Shown here one piece after another: positions 16,583 to 26,257 of a stretch of 64,000 bases of DNA. Source of the stretch: Candidatus Ornithospirochaeta avicola (GTDB taxonomy: Bacteria > Spirochaetota > Spirochaetia > Sphaerochaetales > Sphaerochaetaceae). Below the pieces are notes generated by a model. It ran no database searches. It had not been told where the DNA came from and saw only the letters and a program-made list of their open reading frames with translations. The position numbers were made by a program, and so were the translations under genes. Where the stretch lies: NCBI GenBank assembly GCA_019113245.1, contig DXHU01000015.1, positions 62,001 to 126,000 of the forward strand, read 5' to 3'. Each line of letters starts with the position of its first letter. The stretch's first letter is position 1.

Positions 16583-17686
16583 ATGAATAAAGGTATTTTG
16601 AAGTTTAAGGACGGAAAGGAGTTTATGGGCGTGCTGTTCGGAGCACCTGTCTCATCTCCAGTTATTGCAGAGGCTGTATTCAATACAGGAACACCGGGGT
16701 ATCAGGAAATACTTACAGATCCATCCTATAAAGGACAGATTGTAATCCTTACTTCCCCTATGATTGGGAATTACGGAATCATAGATATTTCAGATAATGA
16801 GAGCAGTGACATAAAAGCCACTGCTCTTGTTGTAAAAAAGCTCTATAGGGGAAAAATAGCACCAGGCAGAATCTCTCTCGATGCCTTTTTGAAGAAGCAC
16901 AGCATCACAGGCTTTGAAGAGGCTGACACCAGAGCAATGACAATCCATATCAGAAAACATGGAGCGATGAATGCTGTCATATTTACAGAGGAGATGAGAA
17001 AGGATGCAGAAAAGCTTCTTTCATCCTACCCATCCACAAGCCAGATTGATCTGATAAAAACAGTGGCAGTAAAAGAGAGTGTGATAAATCCTGCAACATC
17101 AAGTGCACGAGAGAAAGCCAGAAAAGAAGCTGAGATGAACATTGCCGTAATAGACTACGGCATAAAGGAAAGTATACTAGACAATCTCTATAAAAGGAAT
17201 GCAAGGCTTAGTGTCTTCAACAAGGAAGCAGGCAGCAAAGAGATTCTAGAAGCAAAGCCGGATCTTGTCTTCCTTTCAAACGGTCCGGGAGATCCAGAAA
17301 GCCTTGGCAGAAGTATTGAAACTATAAAAGACCTCATAGGAAAGGTTCCTCTTTGCGGCATATGCCTTGGTCATCAACTGATAACACTTGCCCTCGGTGC
17401 AAAGACATATAAAATGAAATTCGGCCATCATGGAGCAAACCAGCCGGTCAAGGATGTCTTTACCGGCAGGACTTTCGTTACAAGCCAGAACCACATATTC
17501 GCAACCGATGAGAACACTCTTCCTTCTGGTGTATCTGTATGGATGAGAAATGCAAACGACTCATCAGTTGAGGCTCTCATTTCTCCAGCGCTGAAGATAA
17601 AGAGCGTGCAGTTTCATCCTGAAGGTGCACCTGGCCCTCTTGATGGAGAGTGGATATTCGATGAATTTCTGGAGCTTGCAAAATGA
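16583..17686 (+). CDS. carA: Carbamoyl-phosphate synthase small (glutaminase) subunit
   Basis: 367 residues from MNKGILKFKDGKEF. The N-terminal CPSase small-chain domain contains EAVFNTGTPGYQEILTDPSY. The class I glutamine amidotransferase domain has the nucleophile cysteine in LCGICLGHQL and the His-Glu pair in VQFHPEGAPGP. It delivers ammonia to CarB for pyrimidine and arginine synthesis. The open frame extends to 16505, but that extension would include the promoter and lacks homology, so 16583 is used. It overlaps carB by four bases. Confidence 0.95.
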   Translation: MNKGILKFKDGKEFMGVLFGAPVSSPVIAEAVFNTGTPGYQEILTDPSYKGQIVILTSPMIGNYGIIDISDNESSDIKATALVVKKLYRGKIAPGRISLDAFLKKHSITGFEEADTRAMTIHIRKHGAMNAVIFTEEMRKDAEKLLSSYPSTSQIDLIKTVAVKESVINPATSSAREKARKEAEMNIAVIDYGIKESILDNLYKRNARLSVFNKEAGSKEILEAKPDLVFLSNGPGDPESLGRSIETIKDLIGKVPLCGICLGHQLITLALGAKTYKMKFGHHGANQPVKDVFTGRTFVTSQNHIFATDENTLPSGVSVWMRNANDSSVEALISPALKIKSVQFHPEGAPGPLDGEWIFDEFLELAK

Positions 17687-20600
17687 GAAGAGATGATATT
17701 AAGCACATACTTGTTATAGGAAGCGGTCCGATTGTAATCGGACAGGCTTGCGAATTTGACTACTCGGGAGTGCAGGCAGTAAGAGCACTGAAAGAAGAAG
17801 GGTATGAAGTGTCTCTCATAAACCCTAATCCGGCTACAGTGATGACTACCCCGGGACTGGCTGACCATATATTCATGGAACCCCTTGAGACCAAATACAT
17901 AGAAAGCATATTCATGCAGGTTGCTCCCGATGCAGTACTCTCCACAATGGGAGGACAGACAGCACTCAACCTGACGATGCAGCTTGAGAAAGAAGGACTT
18001 CTTGAAAAATACGGAGTCAAGGTAATAGGAGCATCCACAGAAGCTATCGAGAAAGCTGAGGACAGAGGAAAATTCAAGGAAATAATATCCTCTCTTGGCC
18101 TTGAAAGCGCAAAAAGCGGCATCGCATACTCAGCAGAGGATGCCATCAGGATAAAAAAAGAAATAGGACTTCCCCTGATTATAAGGCCATCATTCACCCT
18201 TGGAGGAATGGGAGGTTCAATTGCAAAGACAGAAGATGAATTCATTCCTCTTGTCGAGGCAGCGCTCGCAGCATCCCCTGTGCACGAAATCCTGATTGAA
18301 GAATCCCTTATCGGCTGGAGAGAATTCGAGATGGAGGTTATGAGGGATAAAAAAGACAATGCGATAATTGTCTGCTCCATTGAGAACATAGACCCGATGG
18401 GAGTGCATACAGGAGACAGCATAACAGTAGCGCCTGCTCAGACGCTTACTGACAGGGAATACCAGAGGATGAGAAATGCAAGCATCGACATTCTACGCGC
18501 TGTCGGAGTCGACTGCGGAGGAAGCAATGTCCAGTTTGCCATCTCCCCTGACCACAAGAGAATGATAGTCATTGAGATGAACCCCAGAGTCTCAAGGTCC
18601 TCTGCTCTTGCAAGCAAGGCAACAGGATATCCTATTGCAAGGATTTCCGCAAAGCTTGCTGTCGGCTATACCCTTGATGAGATCATCAATGAAATCACGC
18701 TCACAAGCGTCTCCTGCTTTGAGCCTGCTCTTGACTATGTTGCTGTAAAGGTTCCCCGTTTCGAGCTTGAGAAATTTCCTTTGAAGGCTTCTGCACTCGG
18801 AACCCAGATGAGGAGCGTTGGAGAAGCACTCGCACTTGGAAGGACCCTCAATGAAGCGTTGAATAAGGCTTTCAGATCGATTGAACAGAAAAAGGAAGGA
18901 ATTGTAGAACTTGATGAGAATAAATATGACATCGAACTCCTATCGCGCTCTGCACATCCTCTCAGATTCCTTGCCCTGTACACAAAGATAAAGAAGAACA
19001 GGGATACTGACCTTGATAATCTCAGCATGAAATCCGGCTATGATATCTATTTCCTTGAAGCTCTTAAACAGCAAGCAGAGCTTGACGACAAAATAGAAAC
19101 CAACCTTGATGAGGAAGTGTACATTGAAGCAAAGAAAAACGGCATGAGCGACAAAAGAATAGCCCAGCTTGCCTCTGTTGACACTCTGCCATACAAGGCT
19201 GAAGCAGCCCTTCATTTTGTGGACACTTCTGCAGGCGAAGTTGAAGCTGTAACCCCATACGGCTATCTAACATACGGGGAAGAAGATGAAGGAGAGCCCC
19301 TTGGAGATGATGCGGTGATCATAATAGCCAGCGGTCCTAACCGTATCGGACAGGGGCTTGAATTTGATACATGCTGCACACTCTCAAGTCTTGCATACAG
19401 AGCAATGGGGAAAAAGACAATCATGGTGAACAGCAACCCTGAGACTGTGTCAACGGACTACAACACATCGGACCGTCTGTACATTGAACCCCTCACAAGT
19501 GAGAGCGTGATCCAGATAATGAGAAAGGAAAAATGCCGCCGTGTCGTGCTTCAGCTGGGAGGACAGACACCTCTTAATATGGCAGCAGAGCTTGAGAAGG
19601 CAGGAGCGGAAATTGTCGGAACCAGCCTAAAGAGCATCGACATGACTGAAGACAGGGAGCTCTTTTCCCTCCTTGTGAAAAAGCTTGGCCTCAGGCAGCC
19701 TGAAAACAGGATGGCGCATTCCAGAGAAGAAGCTTTTGCAAAGGCTGAGGAGATAGGTTATCCAGTGCTCATGAGACCTTCTTTCGTACTCGGAGGAAGG
19801 AGCATGTTCATTGCATATGACAAAAATGGACTTGAAGAGTATTTTGACAATCTAACAATACAGATTGATCAGAATCATCCTGTACTTGTAGACCAGTTTC
19901 TGGAAGATGCTTTTGAATATGACCTTGATGCTCTCTCTGACGGAAAGGATGTATATATTGCAGGAATCCTGCAGCACATTGAAGCAGCCGGTATCCACAG
20001 CGGAGACAGTGCGGCAGTATTTCCTCCATACAAGAGCAAGAAAGAGATAATCGATGAGATGAAGAATGCGACCCTTGCCCTTGCAAGAGAGCTGAACATA
20101 AGAGGCCTCATGAACATCCAGTTTGCAGAAAAAGATGGCAAACTCTATATAATAGAGGTCAACCCAAGGGCAAGCCGGACAATTCCTTTCATAAGCAAGG
20201 CAAGCGGTGTAAACATCATAGAAAACGCTGTCATGGTATTTGAAGGAAAGAGCTTGAAGGAAATTGGACTTGTCAAAGAGGATGAGGAGATAGCAACAGG
20301 AAAATGTCAGACAGGATGGGCAATAAAAGAAGCTGTATTCTCCTTTGATCGTTTCCAGAATGTCGATCCGGCGCTCGGCCCTGAAATGAGAAGCACAGGC
20401 GAGGTAATGGGCATGGGAAGGACGTTTGGAGAAGCATACCTTAAAAGCCAGGAAGCAGCAAACAACATTCTTCCTTCAAAAGGAAGGATAATCGTCAGCG
20501 TGAACAAGAAGGACAGGACTACCATCGCCCCGATTGTAAAGGAGCTTATTATGCTTGGCTTTGACGTGCTGGCGACAAAGGGAACAGCACGAGATCTCTT

Positions 20601-20877
20601 TGACATGGGACTTCTGACAGATATAGTGCTGAAAGTGCACGAAGGAAGGCCGAACATAACTGACCAGATAAGAGCAAAAAATGTCAGCCTAGTGATTAAC
20701 ACACCTATGGGATTCCATTCACAGAACAGCGATGATGCTATAAGGACAGAGGCAATCAGGGCACATATTTCCTACACGACGACAACCAGTGCCGCAAGTG
20801 CCGCACTGGAGGCTATCAAATACCTTCAGAAAAAGCACACGATTGCAAGAGAACTTCCTACTTCTTCCTGGATGTGA
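17683..20877 (+). CDS. carB: Carbamoyl-phosphate synthase large subunit
   Basis: 1064 residues, full length. Two homologous ATP-grasp halves are visible: IGSGPIVIGQACEFDYSGVQA at the start and ASGPNRIGQGLEFDTCC near residue 550, each followed by RPSF(T/V)LGG loops. The C-terminal allosteric domain (about 930-1064) contains VLATKGTARDLFDMG. It makes carbamoyl phosphate from bicarbonate, ammonia and 2 ATP. The start overlaps carA. The stop overlaps convergent cutC by 20 bases. Confidence 0.97.
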   Translation: MRRDDIKHILVIGSGPIVIGQACEFDYSGVQAVRALKEEGYEVSLINPNPATVMTTPGLADHIFMEPLETKYIESIFMQVAPDAVLSTMGGQTALNLTMQLEKEGLLEKYGVKVIGASTEAIEKAEDRGKFKEIISSLGLESAKSGIAYSAEDAIRIKKEIGLPLIIRPSFTLGGMGGSIAKTEDEFIPLVEAALAASPVHEILIEESLIGWREFEMEVMRDKKDNAIIVCSIENIDPMGVHTGDSITVAPAQTLTDREYQRMRNASIDILRAVGVDCGGSNVQFAISPDHKRMIVIEMNPRVSRSSALASKATGYPIARISAKLAVGYTLDEIINEITLTSVSCFEPALDYVAVKVPRFELEKFPLKASALGTQMRSVGEALALGRTLNEALNKAFRSIEQKKEGIVELDENKYDIELLSRSAHPLRFLALYTKIKKNRDTDLDNLSMKSGYDIYFLEALKQQAELDDKIETNLDEEVYIEAKKNGMSDKRIAQLASVDTLPYKAEAALHFVDTSAGEVEAVTPYGYLTYGEEDEGEPLGDDAVIIIASGPNRIGQGLEFDTCCTLSSLAYRAMGKKTIMVNSNPETVSTDYNTSDRLYIEPLTSESVIQIMRKEKCRRVVLQLGGQTPLNMAAELEKAGAEIVGTSLKSIDMTEDRELFSLLVKKLGLRQPENRMAHSREEAFAKAEEIGYPVLMRPSFVLGGRSMFIAYDKNGLEEYFDNLTIQIDQNHPVLVDQFLEDAFEYDLDALSDGKDVYIAGILQHIEAAGIHSGDSAAVFPPYKSKKEIIDEMKNATLALARELNIRGLMNIQFAEKDGKLYIIEVNPRASRTIPFISKASGVNIIENAVMVFEGKSLKEIGLVKEDEEIATGKCQTGWAIKEAVFSFDRFQNVDPALGPEMRSTGEVMGMGRTFGEAYLKSQEAANNILPSKGRIIVSVNKKDRTTIAPIVKELIMLGFDVLATKGTARDLFDMGLLTDIVLKVHEGRPNITDQIRAKNVSLVINTPMGFHSQNSDDAIRTEAIRAHISYTTTTSAASAALEAIKYLQKKHTIARELPTSSWM

Positions 20878-21598
20878 AGAAGGCAAGGCCGCTTTCGCTT
20901 ATTTCCACTCTTGAATACTCGCTTTCACGCAGCATTCCTCCCATGAAAATATGGGAGGGGCGGTATTCCATCTCTGACTCTAGGGCTTGAGTGGGATGCA
21001 CATGATACTCTTTTGCATTGAGATGGGATGAAATATATTCAAAATTCCTGCTCTTTATGCCAGCCCCTGGCATGATTATGATTCTCTCCCCTGCCTGCTT
21101 GATGAGCTTTTCAAGCATGAGCAATCCTTCCATCACGCTTGCCTCTCCACCGCTTGTAAGTATTCTGTCAAAGCCAAGAGAGATGATGTCCTCAAGGGCC
21201 TCAGAAAGGTTTCTGGACATATCAAAGGCACGATGGAATGTAACACGCATTGGACGTGCAAGCTCAAGCAGCTCTCTGCACCTTTTTTTATCCACGCTTC
21301 CATCGGCCTTCAAGATGCCGAACACCACTGAATAAACTCCTTCCTGCTTGAAAGCAAGAAGATCTTCCTTCATTACCTCAAATTCCTCATCCGTATAGCA
21401 GAAATCACCGCCGCGGGGACGTATCATGCAACTGAGTGGAATGCCGACTTTCTTTGCCCTTCTCACTGTTCCTAGTGATGGAGTCAGCCCTCCCTGGAAC
21501 AGATCGGAGCAGAGCTCCACACGGTCAGCCCCCGCATTCTTGCTGCGGATCACACTCTCAACGCTTTCCAGACACACTTCAATTTTGTAATCAGCCAT
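20858..21598 (-). CDS. cutC: CutC-family protein
   Basis: 246 residues, a TIM-barrel protein of the CutC family: IEVCLESVESVIRSKNAGADRVELCSDLFQGGLTPSLGTVR, MIRPRGGDFCYTDEEFEVM and ILTSGGEASVMEGLLML. It was named for copper homeostasis in E. coli, but the biochemical role is unclear. A TTGATT-16-TAGAAT promoter ends exactly six bases before the ATG and there is no Shine-Dalgarno, so it appears leaderless. Confidence 0.93.
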   Translation of the reverse strand: MADYKIEVCLESVESVIRSKNAGADRVELCSDLFQGGLTPSLGTVRRAKKVGIPLSCMIRPRGGDFCYTDEEFEVMKEDLLAFKQEGVYSVVFGILKADGSVDKKRCRELLELARPMRVTFHRAFDMSRNLSEALEDIISLGFDRILTSGGEASVMEGLLMLEKLIKQAGERIIIMPGAGIKSRNFEYISSHLNAKEYHVHPTQALESEMEYRPSHIFMGGMLRESEYSRVEISESGLAFFTSRKK

Positions 21599-21689
21599 AC
21601 AGAGATTCTAACATCAGGGTCAAGTAAATCAAAGAGTAATGGTTTTATTTTTTCACTAAAGCTGATAACATCAGCTCAGGAGCAGAAAA

Positions 21690-23477
21690 ATGGAAGAATC
21701 ATTCATGCAGAGAAACGCCACATGCGGGCAGCTCAGAAAAGAAGATGAAGGAAAGACTGTCATCCTCAACGGCTGGGTTCACAAGAACAGGAACCACGGC
21801 GCACTTCATTTCATAAACCTCCGCGACAGATACGGAGAGACACAGGTCGTCGTGGAAGACGATGCTGACAAAGAGACACAGGAAACAGCTTCAAAGCTCA
21901 AGATGGAATACTGTGTGGCAGTAAAGGGTATTGTAAGAAAAAGACCGGACAACATGATCAATGAAGACATGGAGACGGGAGAGATAGAAGTAAAGGCTGA
22001 GAAAATAGAAATCCTCTCTGAATGCGCAACCCTGCCATTCATGATTGATGATGAGAACTCTGCACGAGAGGACCTGAGGCTTAAATACAGATTCCTCGAT
22101 TTAAGAACAACAGGAATGCAGAAGAGAATCAGGCTTCGCCATGAGATAGTCAAGGCGATAAGAGAATTCTTCTACAAGACAGATTTCTACGAAATCGAGA
22201 CTCCGACTCTCGTAAAGAGCACCCCTGAAGGAGCAAGGGACTTCCTCGTGCCTTCAAGAATATATCCTGGCAAGTTCTTTGCACTCCCTCAGTCTCCACA
22301 GCTTTACAAGCAGATTCTCATGGTCTCTGGTTTTGACAAGTATTTCCAGATTGCAAGATGCTACAGAGATGAGGATCCGCGTGGGGACAGACAGCTTGAG
22401 TTCACTCAGCTGGATATCGAGATGAGCTTTGTAAAGAGAGACGACGTGCTGCTTCTCATTGAAGATCTCTTTAATTATGTCTTCAAGAATGTTGTAGGTG
22501 TTAAAATTCCTGCACACTTCAAGAGACTTACATATCAGGAAGCGATGGATAAATACGGAACGGACAAGCCGGATCTCCGCTTTGACCTTTTGATAAACGA
22601 TGCATCGCAGTTTGCATCAAAGAGTAGCTTCAATGCATTTACTGAAACGCTCTCAGCAGGAGGCACAGTAAGATATATCGTCGCTCCGAAGACGGAGGGT
22701 CATGAGTATACAAGAAAGTATCTTGCAGAGCTTGAAAGCGCAGCAAAAATCTATGGAGCAAAAGGTCTTGCCTGGATGAAGGTTGATGAAGGAAAGCTCT
22801 CAGGCGGTGTATCAAAATACTTTGCAGGCCTTGAAGAAGAAGTTCTCTCAGCAACAGGAGCCAAGGATGGGGATGTGATTCTCCTTGTAGCTCACGAGAA
22901 TGCAAAGAAATGTGCAAACAGCCTGGCTGCAGTGAGAAACAAGCTTGGTGCAGATCTTCATCTTATTGACGAGAACAGCTTTGCATTCTGCTGGATTATC
23001 GACTTCCCTCTCTTTGAATACAATGAGGATGAAGGGCACTGGGAAGCTGCACATCATATGTTCAGCATGCCTCAGGTCGAATATCTTGATACACTTGAAA
23101 GTGACCCAGGTGCGGTAAAGGGAGATCTCTATGATCTTGTCCTTAACGGCTACGAACTTGCAAGCGGATCGATAAGAATCCATGACATTGAACTTCAGAA
23201 GCGCATATTCAGAATCTGCAATTTCCCGGATGATGTTGCACAGGAGCGCTTTGGATTCCTTCTTGATGCGTTCAAATTCGGACCACCACCGCATGGAGGA
23301 ATCGCACCGGGAATTGACAGGCTGTGCATGATTATAGCAAAGCAGCAGTCAATCAAGGAAGTGATTGCATTCCCGAAGAATACAGCAGCCCTCTGCCCGA
23401 TGGATGACTGCCCGAGCGAGGTCGATCAGAAACAGCTTGATGAGCTGGGTCTTGCTGTAGTGAAGAAAAAAGACTGA
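21690..23477 (+). CDS. aspS: Aspartyl-tRNA synthetase
   Basis: 595 residues, bacterial type with an N-terminal OB-fold anticodon domain (GWVHKNRNHGALHFINLRDRYG), class II motif 2 (FQIARCYRDEDPRGDRQLEFTQLDIEMSF), an inserted GAD domain, and motif 3 (GIAPGIDRLCMIIAKQQSIKEVIAFPK). It charges tRNA-Asp. GGAG lies seven bases upstream of the ATG at 21690. Its stop overlaps the start of the following flavoprotein gene. Confidence 0.97.
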   Translation: MEESFMQRNATCGQLRKEDEGKTVILNGWVHKNRNHGALHFINLRDRYGETQVVVEDDADKETQETASKLKMEYCVAVKGIVRKRPDNMINEDMETGEIEVKAEKIEILSECATLPFMIDDENSAREDLRLKYRFLDLRTTGMQKRIRLRHEIVKAIREFFYKTDFYEIETPTLVKSTPEGARDFLVPSRIYPGKFFALPQSPQLYKQILMVSGFDKYFQIARCYRDEDPRGDRQLEFTQLDIEMSFVKRDDVLLLIEDLFNYVFKNVVGVKIPAHFKRLTYQEAMDKYGTDKPDLRFDLLINDASQFASKSSFNAFTETLSAGGTVRYIVAPKTEGHEYTRKYLAELESAAKIYGAKGLAWMKVDEGKLSGGVSKYFAGLEEEVLSATGAKDGDVILLVAHENAKKCANSLAAVRNKLGADLHLIDENSFAFCWIIDFPLFEYNEDEGHWEAAHHMFSMPQVEYLDTLESDPGAVKGDLYDLVLNGYELASGSIRIHDIELQKRIFRICNFPDDVAQERFGFLLDAFKFGPPPHGGIAPGIDRLCMIIAKQQSIKEVIAFPKNTAALCPMDDCPSEVDQKQLDELGLAVVKKKD

Positions 23478-24619
23478 TGAAAGATGTCATCATAATCGGA
23501 GCAGGCGCCTCCGGACTATTTGCCTCAGTGCTCTTGAAGCCTGAGGCAATTGTCATTGAAAGGAATGAAAGAGCAGGAGAAAAACTTCTTCTCACTGGCG
23601 GAGGGAAATGCAATTTCACTCACGTGGGAAATGCAGAAGAAACATGCTCTGCATATTATGACAAGAAGAATTTCGTCAAAAGGGCGATATATAATTTCCC
23701 TCCTGAGAAAATAATCTCATTCTTTGAAAACAAGCTCCATGTGCCTTCCTGCGTCAGCGAAAACGGGAAGGTGTTCCCATCAAGCGGAAAAAGCAGCACA
23801 GTCCTCTCAGCCCTCCTCGATAACGCTGGGCAGACAATATACTCAGAGAAAGTTGTTGACATAACAAAGAAAGATGATTTTTTCATTGTGCGCACAGAAA
23901 AGAATTCCTACACTTCAAGATATGTAATTGTAGCTGCAGGAGGAAACAGCTTTCCTAAAACGGGAAGCGACGGATCAATATGCTCTCTTTTGAAAAAACT
24001 CGGGCATACGATAATCCCCTTCTCTCCCGCACTTTCAAGGATAAAGACAAATACAGATTTCTCAGCAGCATCGGGAATCACAATTAATCTTGCAATCAAA
24101 GGAAAGGAAGGCTCTTGCAAAGGCTCTGCTGTAATAACTCCCTCAGGATTCGGAGGACCTGCTGCAGAAAACTTCTCACGCTATTTAAAACAAAAGGAAG
24201 AAATAACAGTAGACTTTCTCCCTGATGAAGAACTAGAAATAAACAGATGTGCAAAGGAAGTGAGAAATGTACTTCCTCTTCCCACATCTCTGCTTTCAGT
24301 CCTCATTGAAAAAAGAATCCTGGAGAAAAAAAGCGCAGAGCTGACAAAAGAAGAAGAAAGAAAAATAATAAGCTCGCTCAAAAGCTTTAAAACATCAGCC
24401 TCTGCCGATGAAAAAAGCGCGATGAGTAGCCGCGGAGGCGTTAGCACAAAAGAAATCGACAGCAAAAGCATGCACTCAAGGATTGTGGAAAACTTGTATT
24501 TTACCGGAGAAATAATGGATGTAGATGCATTCTGCGGCGGATACAGTCTGACATTTGCATTCTCCTCCGCCGCACTTGCGTGCCAGGATATTGAAAAAAG
24601 ACTCTCTCAAGAAAAATAG
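23477..24619 (+). CDS. BaiN/HI0933-family FAD-dependent oxidoreductase
   Basis: 380 residues. The N-terminal FAD dinucleotide fold is IIGAGASGLFASVLL, followed by ERNERAGEKLLLTGGGKCNFTH, diagnostic of the HI0933/YhiN/BaiN family, and later ASGITINLAIKG and GEIMDVDAFCGGYSLTFAFSSAALA. The family is widespread and its substrate is usually unknown; one member acts in bile-acid dehydroxylation. It is cotranscribed with aspS. Confidence 0.9.
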   Translation: MKDVIIIGAGASGLFASVLLKPEAIVIERNERAGEKLLLTGGGKCNFTHVGNAEETCSAYYDKKNFVKRAIYNFPPEKIISFFENKLHVPSCVSENGKVFPSSGKSSTVLSALLDNAGQTIYSEKVVDITKKDDFFIVRTEKNSYTSRYVIVAAGGNSFPKTGSDGSICSLLKKLGHTIIPFSPALSRIKTNTDFSAASGITINLAIKGKEGSCKGSAVITPSGFGGPAAENFSRYLKQKEEITVDFLPDEELEINRCAKEVRNVLPLPTSLLSVLIEKRILEKKSAELTKEEERKIISSLKSFKTSASADEKSAMSSRGGVSTKEIDSKSMHSRIVENLYFTGEIMDVDAFCGGYSLTFAFSSAALACQDIEKRLSQEK

Positions 24620-24655
24620 ATTAATTTCCATCTCCTTTTATGCTAATATTCTTAT

Positions 24656-25030
24656 ATGAGAGAAATAGAGGCACATTTTTCAAAAGAACGGAGATACTTT
24701 GAGAATTCAATCGGACGTGAGTTTGATTTCACACAATCAAGCGGGCCATATGAATATCTGTTAGGAGCTCTCTCTGGATGCCTTTATTCGACATTCATGT
24801 CAATCAAGGATGAGGATCTCACGTTCGACAGCGTTGATATAACCGTCCGCGGAGAGAAAAGACAGGAAGAACCGACTTTTCTTGAAAACACTTATCTGCA
24901 TGTTCAGGCAAAAGGAGCGAGCAGCAAAGAAAAGTTTGAAAAGTCATTCATCCTCGCTTCAGAAAAATGTTCCATATTTCAGACAATAAAGAAAGTAAGC
25001 AAAATGCATCTTGAGGTGAGCTTTTCATGA
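24656..25030 (+). CDS. OsmC/Ohr-family protein
   Basis: 124 residues. The fold signature includes PYEYLLGALSGCLYSTFMSI with the first reactive cysteine, and KCSIFQTIKKV with the second. These resemble the peroxidatic and resolving cysteines of OsmC-like peroxidases. An extended -10 (TGCTAATAT) ends six bases before the ATG, so the transcript is likely leaderless. The stop overlaps the next gene. Confidence 0.82.
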   Translation: MREIEAHFSKERRYFENSIGREFDFTQSSGPYEYLLGALSGCLYSTFMSIKDEDLTFDSVDITVRGEKRQEEPTFLENTYLHVQAKGASSKEKFEKSFILASEKCSIFQTIKKVSKMHLEVSFS

Positions 25031-25527
25031 AAGGAAAAAGAGAAGAGAACATAGATACTTTCGGATATTTCAAAGGAGCGCTCAAAAGACTTTTCAAATA
25101 TGATGAGGAGCTTCTTGAGATGAAATACAGGAAAGAAACGGTAATAAACAGGATTTCTCTTTATATGAGCGAGAGCCTCGAAGAAGGAAACAATGTCGAT
25201 ACATCCATACTAGGAGCAGACCTGGTAATCTGGGACAGAAAAGGGAATATCGACTTTGCGCTGTTCTTATCAAAAGACTATCTTTCTGAAGAAGGAAAAA
25301 GAAAGGCACGGGCTTTCCATCTTGCATATAAACCGAATCTTACGCTGGCATTCTCAATACTGAAAGAAAAAGACTATGTCCTCATTTACAGATGCGAAAA
25401 AGATTATGTGGATTATATCCATTACAATTTAGATTCCTTTGAGGACAGGATGCTCAAGCGTGTACTGCTTGATGAGGACAGCAAGGAAAGTCTTCTTTTC
25501 TCGCCAAAGAAAAAAACTAAGACCTGA
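25027..25527 (+). CDS. Hypothetical protein, possibly nuclease-fold
   Basis: 166 residues, charged, no membrane segment. The segment INRISLYMSESLEEGNNVDTSILGADLVIWDRKGNIDFALFLSKDYL has the alternating hydrophobic strands seen in PD-(D/E)xK or HSDR_N-like domains, but I cannot place a full catalytic triad. It is coupled by a four-base overlap to the OsmC-like gene and runs convergently into the DUF6062-like gene (11-base overlap). Function unknown. Confidence 0.6.
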   Translation: MKGKREENIDTFGYFKGALKRLFKYDEELLEMKYRKETVINRISLYMSESLEEGNNVDTSILGADLVIWDRKGNIDFALFLSKDYLSEEGKRKARAFHLAYKPNLTLAFSILKEKDYVLIYRCEKDYVDYIHYNLDSFEDRMLKRVLLDEDSKESLLFSPKKKTKT

Positions 25528-26257
25528 TTCTGCTCTCATCAAGGATTCTGCATGATGAAGTGAATTTATCAACAGCCCTGTTTGCCGCATCCTCGCATCC
25601 GTTCCAGCTCTTGTCTTTATTCTCGCTCTTATATTTCTGAGTCAGCCACTGATCATCTTTCTGGACTCTGTCCAGATTATCACGCATGAGAGCAATTAGA
25701 GTATGATAGAAATCAACAAGCGCATCACCCTTCATGACTTCTTTAGCCGCTTCAAAGAGCTTTTCTGTATGATGTATGCATAGTCCTTTGCTTTCCTTGA
25801 ATGCCTTTTTAAATTCAGAATCCTCAAGATAAAGAGAGCAGGCAGTGAAAAGATACCGCTCAAGTCGCTCACTCATTCTCTGACACACGAGGCATCCTTT
25901 TTCCCTCTCATGGTAAGAAGAAAAGAGAGACGATGCTGTTTTTTCTATTTTCGAAGCTTTGCCGCTTGAGAGTATTTTCTCATAAAAAGGAGAGAATATC
26001 CTTTTGTTCTCATCATAATATGTATCCATCATGAGAGCCAGAGCCTGAGCCTTTTTCCCATCAGAGAGAAGATGCATGTGATGGTGGCAGAATCCGTATG
26101 TATTTGTCTTTATCCTCACTTCAGGAGTCATGATAGCAGAGGAAAGATAATAGTTCACAGCATCCTCCTCTGCTTCCTTCATCAAAGAGCAGATGAAACA
26201 CTCATCATCTTTTTTAAGTGCATCCCATACAGGAATCGTCTCAAGCTGGATTTTCAT
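25517..26257 (-). CDS. DUF6062-like cysteine/histidine-rich protein
   Basis: 246 residues. It contains CFICSLMKEAEEDAVNYYL, YGFCHHHMHLL and CLVCQRM ... GLCIHHTEKL: two CxxC elements each followed later by a CxxH element, an arrangement suited to binding two metals. This resembles DUF6062 proteins of unknown role. It is the last gene of the split transketolase operon, overlapping it by four bases. Confidence 0.65.
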   Translation of the reverse strand: MKIQLETIPVWDALKKDDECFICSLMKEAEEDAVNYYLSSAIMTPEVRIKTNTYGFCHHHMHLLSDGKKAQALALMMDTYYDENKRIFSPFYEKILSSGKASKIEKTASSLFSSYHEREKGCLVCQRMSERLERYLFTACSLYLEDSEFKKAFKESKGLCIHHTEKLFEAAKEVMKGDALVDFYHTLIALMRDNLDRVQKDDQWLTQKYKSENKDKSWNGCEDAANRAVDKFTSSCRILDESRIRS